NCBI RefSeq assembly: GCF_025698545.1
Contig: NC_068576.1
Coordinates: 56,952,094 to 57,016,093, forward strand
Length of the DNA: 64,000 nucleotides
Direction of reading: 5' to 3'
DNA from: Gossypium raimondii
Lineage: Eukaryota; Streptophyta; Magnoliopsida; Malvales; Malvaceae
Shown here: positions 59,101 through 64,000 of the stretch, one piece after another
How positions within the stretch are numbered: position 1 is the stretch's first letter
Layout: each line of letters opens with the position of its first letter
Made by a program: the position numbers and the translations under genes
Notes under the pieces: generated by a model
Databases searched by the model: none
The model's input: the letters and a program-made list of their open reading frames with translations, nothing else
What the model was told of the DNA's origin: nothing

Positions 59101-62100
59101 TTGACTTACACATTTCTTACTCAATTCATTCACTAGAACAACTTTTATGTCATTAGCTGGAAAGGTATGACATGATTATATACAATTAAAAAAATCGAAG
59201 CGGTTAACTGACCTATTAGAGCATTGAGTGCCAGTCCGTCCTTTCAATGTAGAAGCCACAGATTGCCAATCACTTTCACCAAAAACCTCAACAGCAATGC
59301 GAAGTTGATCATCCTCCTCTTCAGTCCATTCCCTTTTCAGTATGCATGGATTCAAACTCCTCTGATACCGTGCCAGGCATTGAAATGGAGTCCTGTTTGA
59401 CGCCAATGATACCGCAATATCAAACCAGTTATCAATCCCCATTTCTTGAACAATAAGCAAAAGATTCTTATCTTCTTCAGCAGTCCACGGATTGCGATTG
59501 ATGAGGGGATCTTCATGATTCAGCCAGCTACAGGAGTGAAAGAAGAATATAAAGATAAAATCATAAAAAAAAAGAAGAAGAAAAAGATAATGCCTACATA
59601 ATGGTTCTGGTCTGAAGGGCATGAGAAATGAGAGCATCACAGATAACTGTGATGACAATCATCACAGATGCATTAAACAGTAAATACCACTGTTGAGTAA
59701 AGCACATCTCATGTAGGAGTCCCACCTGTATGACCTGCACAAATCTTGCACTTTTATTCAAATCCAACAATGGTAAACACATCTGTGACTGTCATCGTCA
59801 TGGACATCTGATAAGCTTGCCTCATTGAAGGACACATGCTTCAGAGAAAATTGGTGAATATGAAAAACTAGTTAAGCACTACACAGATTGACAAACAAAT
59901 AACACAAATCTAGGACGTATGACACATGTTAGTATAATTTTTTTTTTTTTGAAATAAAAAAAACAGTAACTGTAACTGCATCTGTGATGGTCCGCATCAT
60001 GGACATCTATGAAGCTAGGTTCATTAGAACAAGCCTTAGAGAATCAAGATCTATTTCTAACTAAAAGTCCAAGGATAGCATGGCGGTAGGATGTAAGAAA
60101 TTCATTCAATGGTGGAAACAGATAGGCTTTGCGTCCCACAATCAATTCAAGTATGTTTTATGTATATCCTAACCCCATAATAAAACAGAAGGGAGAGCGA
60201 AAGTTGGTAAACAAAAATTTAGTAACAAGAAGCATAAAAAATAAGTTAAGACAAAGGAGGAAAAAACACAAAAAATGAATGGTAAAGTGCAATTTTCAAT
60301 GCACGGAATGCCTTATGTTCTTTTAAATATATATGTGCCTGTGTGTATAGAAAAGATAACCATGCAGGAGACTCTTACCGAGTTTCACATTCTGCCCCAC
60401 AACGACCCTTAACATAAAAGGAAGCTAACTGGTTCCAATCCACTTTAGGAAGAAATTCCCTAATTCTCTCTGGGGTGATTTCAAGATCTTTTACTGTTGC
60501 AATGATGCCATCCAAATTATTTCCATCTTGAGGTGACCCATCTGAAGTACTGGCAAGATAAAGTGCATGAGTATAATGCACAAATATTCCAAATGAACAA
60601 CAAAGTCAAAAGAGAGAGAAACATATCTTTCTAAATCTAGTGATATCCCAGAAGTATGTGAAGAGGATAAGAAAAGCAGCTCTTGCTTACTTCCATTTTC
60701 AAATTGTTTTCTATATTTAAGCACTTAAATGAATATTTAGAAGTTCAAAAATAAGAAAACAATATTATAAAGATGCGCTGAACAGCCCCCAAAACTGTGT
60801 TATCTGACATGCTACACCAGATACTCTTGAATAGGTTTGAGCAGTGCATAAAATTTAATATATCCAGTATGCAGCCCAAACTACAGTGACATATCAAAAG
60901 AAATTTGCAGGGAACATGCAGTGGGAAATTAGATGTCTTCCATCCATATTATAACAGTTAACCAATCATAACTTTGTCTTAATTTGATTCACAAGATGCA
61001 TTATTAGCCTTGTGAGTTGCAAGCCATATCAATTTAAGACCTGACTTCAAACACAAAACAAATGATTTAGATATTGAGCAAAAACAAATAATATAACTAT
61101 CAGGAAAACATACCTCAACCAACCCACAGAAACTTGAAGTGCCCTCTCTTGAAATTGTTGCCTTATTCCCTTTTCAAGATTTTCTCTTTCTTCTCTGGAC
61201 CAATTTTTCCGCTCAAGCTTAAGTGGAAAATCTATTAAAGCCATTCTGTAACTGGCTACACTAGAGTTCTCTAGAGGACCATAATCAGCAGTTACTCGCT
61301 TATCATTAATCTGCAGCAGCAAAATATGTCATACTCATAAGCAAATGGCACCCTAAAAATCAATCTACAATAAATTTGACACGTTTGCAGTCATACATAG
61401 AAGTAAAAACAATTATTAGACCTTCACTTGTAATGATTAAGGCTACAAGACACAGATGCACCTGATAAAACAAACATAAATATAAAGAATATGTATCTAT
61501 AACTATACCGCACAAACTACTGTCCTCCATAAACATTTTCTCTATCTGTCCTATAACGTCAGTTATTAGATTACCTTTGAGAGAATGAAGTCGAAGGAAT
61601 AATATAACTTTCATAAAGGATATTTAATACTGTGCCAAAGAGAAACAATTAAATCAATAACTGACATTAGGTTCATAAAACCCAAACAGAAAGATGGATA
61701 AACATTATGGCTGGTTGGTGAGAACGAGGAAAAATGATACTGTTTCAGGTCTTTGAATATCTATTAAATGGTACACGAATATAGTGCCAACCTTTCAGCT
61801 TTACCATATCAAAATGTAAGAAACTCAAAGACGTCACTGAAGAAAATCACTGGCATATATTTTGATATGTGCAGTGTTGTCAAGGGTAAGAAACACATTT
61901 AAGTGCTAGAATCCTTATATTGCTTGATGTGCAAGGCACTATAAAAGTGCTCAGCTTAGGGTGTACGGCACAATATGTATACATGTGTATTTTGTAATTG
62001 AGTTTATATATGCAAGTAAATAAGCTTAAAAACTCTAAACAGGGGTCTGATTTATCCAACAAACATGCAAATTTTTATCCTTTTCCTGTTGGCCAATATA

Positions 62101-63601
62101 CATTATGTCCTTACAGTGTCATGTTTATTGTTGAATGCTCAAATATTGAGAACTAGAGAATTTGATATTATTCATTTCTTACTAGCGTGCCTAGATGCAC
62201 GCCTAGATAAGTGCAAATAAATTGTTGGGAAAGCTAACTCAACAAGATCTAGTTAGTGAACACATTGGAAGTTGAAACTTAAAATAATGTTATCCGCAGA
62301 AAATGTTTTGAAGTGGAGAATGTACCGTACTAAAATTTCGAAAGTATAACAGGTTCACAAGCCACTAATTAGAAGAATTTATCAGATAAATATATGCTAG
62401 CATGAGAAAGATATAAAAGGCAAAAATAAGAGTACAAGACTAGATATGTTTTATGACACCAAATATGAGCAATGATATCTCAAATATGCATAAGATGATC
62501 AAGGCTGAGATGACCATTGAGATGAGTTCATAAGAGAAAGCTGGACATCAAAAAATTCAAGGCAAAAAATACAAGAAACATGCTTAAGAGAGTTTAGACA
62601 AGTAAAGAGCATGGTAGAGGTGCTCCTTAAAGAGATTTAACTAGGATATAGGAAATCCATATCAAGGGGATGATTGATGACCAAAGGAGAGAGATGATGG
62701 TAATTAGAGAGAAAAAACCCTTTCTTCTCCAGCTCATTGAAGATATGAATTAAACTGACAAAATGTAGAAATATCATCTATGTAGCCAACCCAACTTAAT
62801 AGAGAAAGTTCTATGTTACTGTTGTAGCAATAAAAAGCATTAAACCACACAATAATTTGCTAAGCAAAATCTACTCCCACATCACTATGTAACTGACACC
62901 ATAACCATGTGTCAAGTTAAGTTTGTTCATCTATTTCGTAGCACACTTTGACAATGTTTCTTATCACAATCTTGCAAACCTTCTTCAAGGAATAGGCACT
63001 TTTGATATCCAAACCATAAACATGAAGAGCATTTAATAACCTTTACTGTTCATTCCAAAAATTAAATACACACATATATAAGTTATATGAGAATAATTAG
63101 AATCATCAAAAGTTAAAGAAAAAAAAGGTTACCTCGGGATCCTCGAAAGTCCTCAACTTCCTGGCTGAAATTAATTGTATACGAGGATCCTTCTTTGCTG
63201 ATAATGCTCGGCCTGTTAATTTTTTGCAAGAAACCTGAAAGTCTCTAAGAATTTTAACACGTTCCTTCAATTTCTTGTTCTCCTCAATTTTAACTTCAAT
63301 GTGAGCCAACTTACTTCGAAGAAACATCTGATAAGACCTGTTCTTTTTAATTGCATCAAAGAGAAGTTGTGCAGACTTTGGAAATCTTGAGGACTTGTAT
63401 GTTGATAACACGTTGACATCAGACTGGTCACACTGAACTAAACTTAGAGGCTGCATCTCCGCATTGTCACTTGAAACATGGGAAATATTGCCATTCTGCT
63501 CATAATCTTGAAACTTTTCACATATATCATTGCCTGTTGCATCTTTTAAGGGTGTTCTAGTCATATAAATGGGATCTGTTTTCTCCATGTTATCCTCTCT
63601 G
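56107..63601 (-). CDS. SNAPC4: SNAPc4-like 4.5-repeat MYB protein (snRNA promoter-binding), 5' incomplete
   Basis: Exons in coding order: 63601-63133 (upper edge uncertain), 61310-61114, 60549-60379, 59527-59213, 58567-58409, 58332-58183, 57717-57526, 57436-57392, 57220-56107. From a Met at 63588 they join to 932 residues. A half MYB repeat spans exons 3-4 (VDWNQLASFYVKGRCGAECE), followed by four repeats: NPWTAEEDKNLLLIVQEMG, REWTEEEDDQLRIAVEVFG, GRWTRDEDKRLKVAVLLFGP and GIWTEEEDSRLEAAIEEHG. This Rh-Ra-Rb-Rc-Rd layout is that of the SNAPC4/SNAP190 subunit, which binds the proximal sequence element of snRNA genes transcribed by Pol II and Pol III. Before it is a conserved coiled-coil-like region (KSAQLLFDAIKKNRSYQMFL). 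The C-terminus is basic with repeated KKRK motifs. Plant relatives start roughly 150-200 residues earlier, so more 5' exons should lie beyond 64000, and Met 63588 is probably not the true start. Confidence 0.9.
59778..60050. repeat. intronic near-duplication in the SNAPc4-like gene
   Basis: 'catctgtgactgtcatcgtc' with 'atggacatctgataagcttg' near 59780-59820 recurs as 'catctgtgatggtccgcatc' with 'atggacatctatgaagctag' near 59980-60020, in direct orientation. A short partial copy lies at about 59636-59672. Confidence 0.6.
61311..63132 (-). other. SNAPC4: long intron of the SNAPc4-like gene
   Basis: An 1822-base intron between the coiled-coil exon and the exon starting INDKRV. It has GT-AG ends, and no other feature is recognised in it. 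Confidence 0.7.
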
Positions 63602-64000
63602 CTGTTTTTCCAGGTGTCTGATCAATATATTTAAGAGAAACATAAACCAGGGGCATAAATGAGTAGCAACTATAGGTAATTGTTCATGTTTTAACATAAA
63701 TGTATGGGCTACAGACAGAAACTGAGAAGAAACAGAGGAGATTGATATCAACATAAACAATATCTTAGGAACAGCTAACAAAAGCTTAAGTCCTGAATTA
63801 GAGTTAAATAATAAAAACTTAAGGTCTATATTAGATTTAAATAGTATTGACAAACAAATATTATCAAAAAAGATACTCATCACTGGTAATATGATGAATT
63901 CAACCATTGCCTTTAACACATACGGATGGCATTCAACAAAAAGAGTGAAAACAAACTTCCATGAGATCTCCAAGAATTTTAAAATTTTGAACCTAAAAGA
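63602..64000 (-). other. SNAPC4: probable intron of the SNAPc4-like gene running off the window
   Basis: No coding similarity to the N-terminal part of the family is seen. An open frame at 63590-63973 is hydrophobic and low in complexity and is taken as chance. The acceptor would be at about 63602, or 3 bases further in. Confidence 0.5.

Noticed and set aside
63590-63973. 127-codon minus-strand open frame upstream of the SNAPc4 exon
   Set aside because: It is hydrophobic, low in complexity and unlike the family N-terminus. It is treated as intron.

Overview
The window is nuclear DNA of a dicotyledonous plant. Genes have many introns with plant-type AT-rich sequence, several proteins belong to plant-only families (ORTHRUS/VIM, DETOXIFICATION-type MATE, P-L-S PPR), a MIR159 gene is present, and the intergenic DNA is packed with LTR-retrotransposon debris and small foldback repeats. 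The repeat style (long LTRs starting TGTAA and ending TTACA, many short 'ttagtccctatactt' repeats) resembles cotton (Gossypium, Malvaceae). That species call is inference from memory and no search was run.

Layout. 1-2525: 5' part of a decayed Ty1/copia element on the minus strand. 5444-10099: eight-exon MATE efflux carrier (+). 10215-12048: four-exon plastid-targeted protein (-), convergent with the MATE gene. 12862-13895: eRF3-type GTPase pseudogene (-) that still has its introns. 15720-24760: a repeat complex built on tandem ~55-bp units, each holding a small hairpin, split by two nested, oppositely oriented solo LTRs of one family. 25867-26728: a compact terminal-inverted-repeat element made of the same hairpin units. 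27254-27437: MIR159 foldback. 30427-30960: three consecutive exons of a KIAA0930/DUF2045-type gene, apparently an isolated fragment. 33709-33930: MOZART1/GIP1 (-). 35281-36844: broken PPR gene (+). 38476-43263: 15-exon SDA1 homologue (+). 45136-49307: nine-exon ORTHRUS/VIM (-). 53104-55078: RACK1 (+). 56107-63601: SNAPc4-type MYB protein (-), whose 5' exons lie beyond the right edge.

The left 38 kb is repeat-rich with sparse genes and pseudogenes. The right 26 kb is gene-rich and holds conserved housekeeping genes: ribosome biogenesis (SDA1), ribosome-associated scaffold (RACK1), maintenance of DNA methylation (ORTHRUS) and snRNA transcription (SNAPc4). Exon boundaries were placed by hand from splice consensus, reading frame and remembered family sequences. 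For all six intact multi-exon genes the joined exon lengths keep one open frame. Coordinates of degenerate repeats are approximate.
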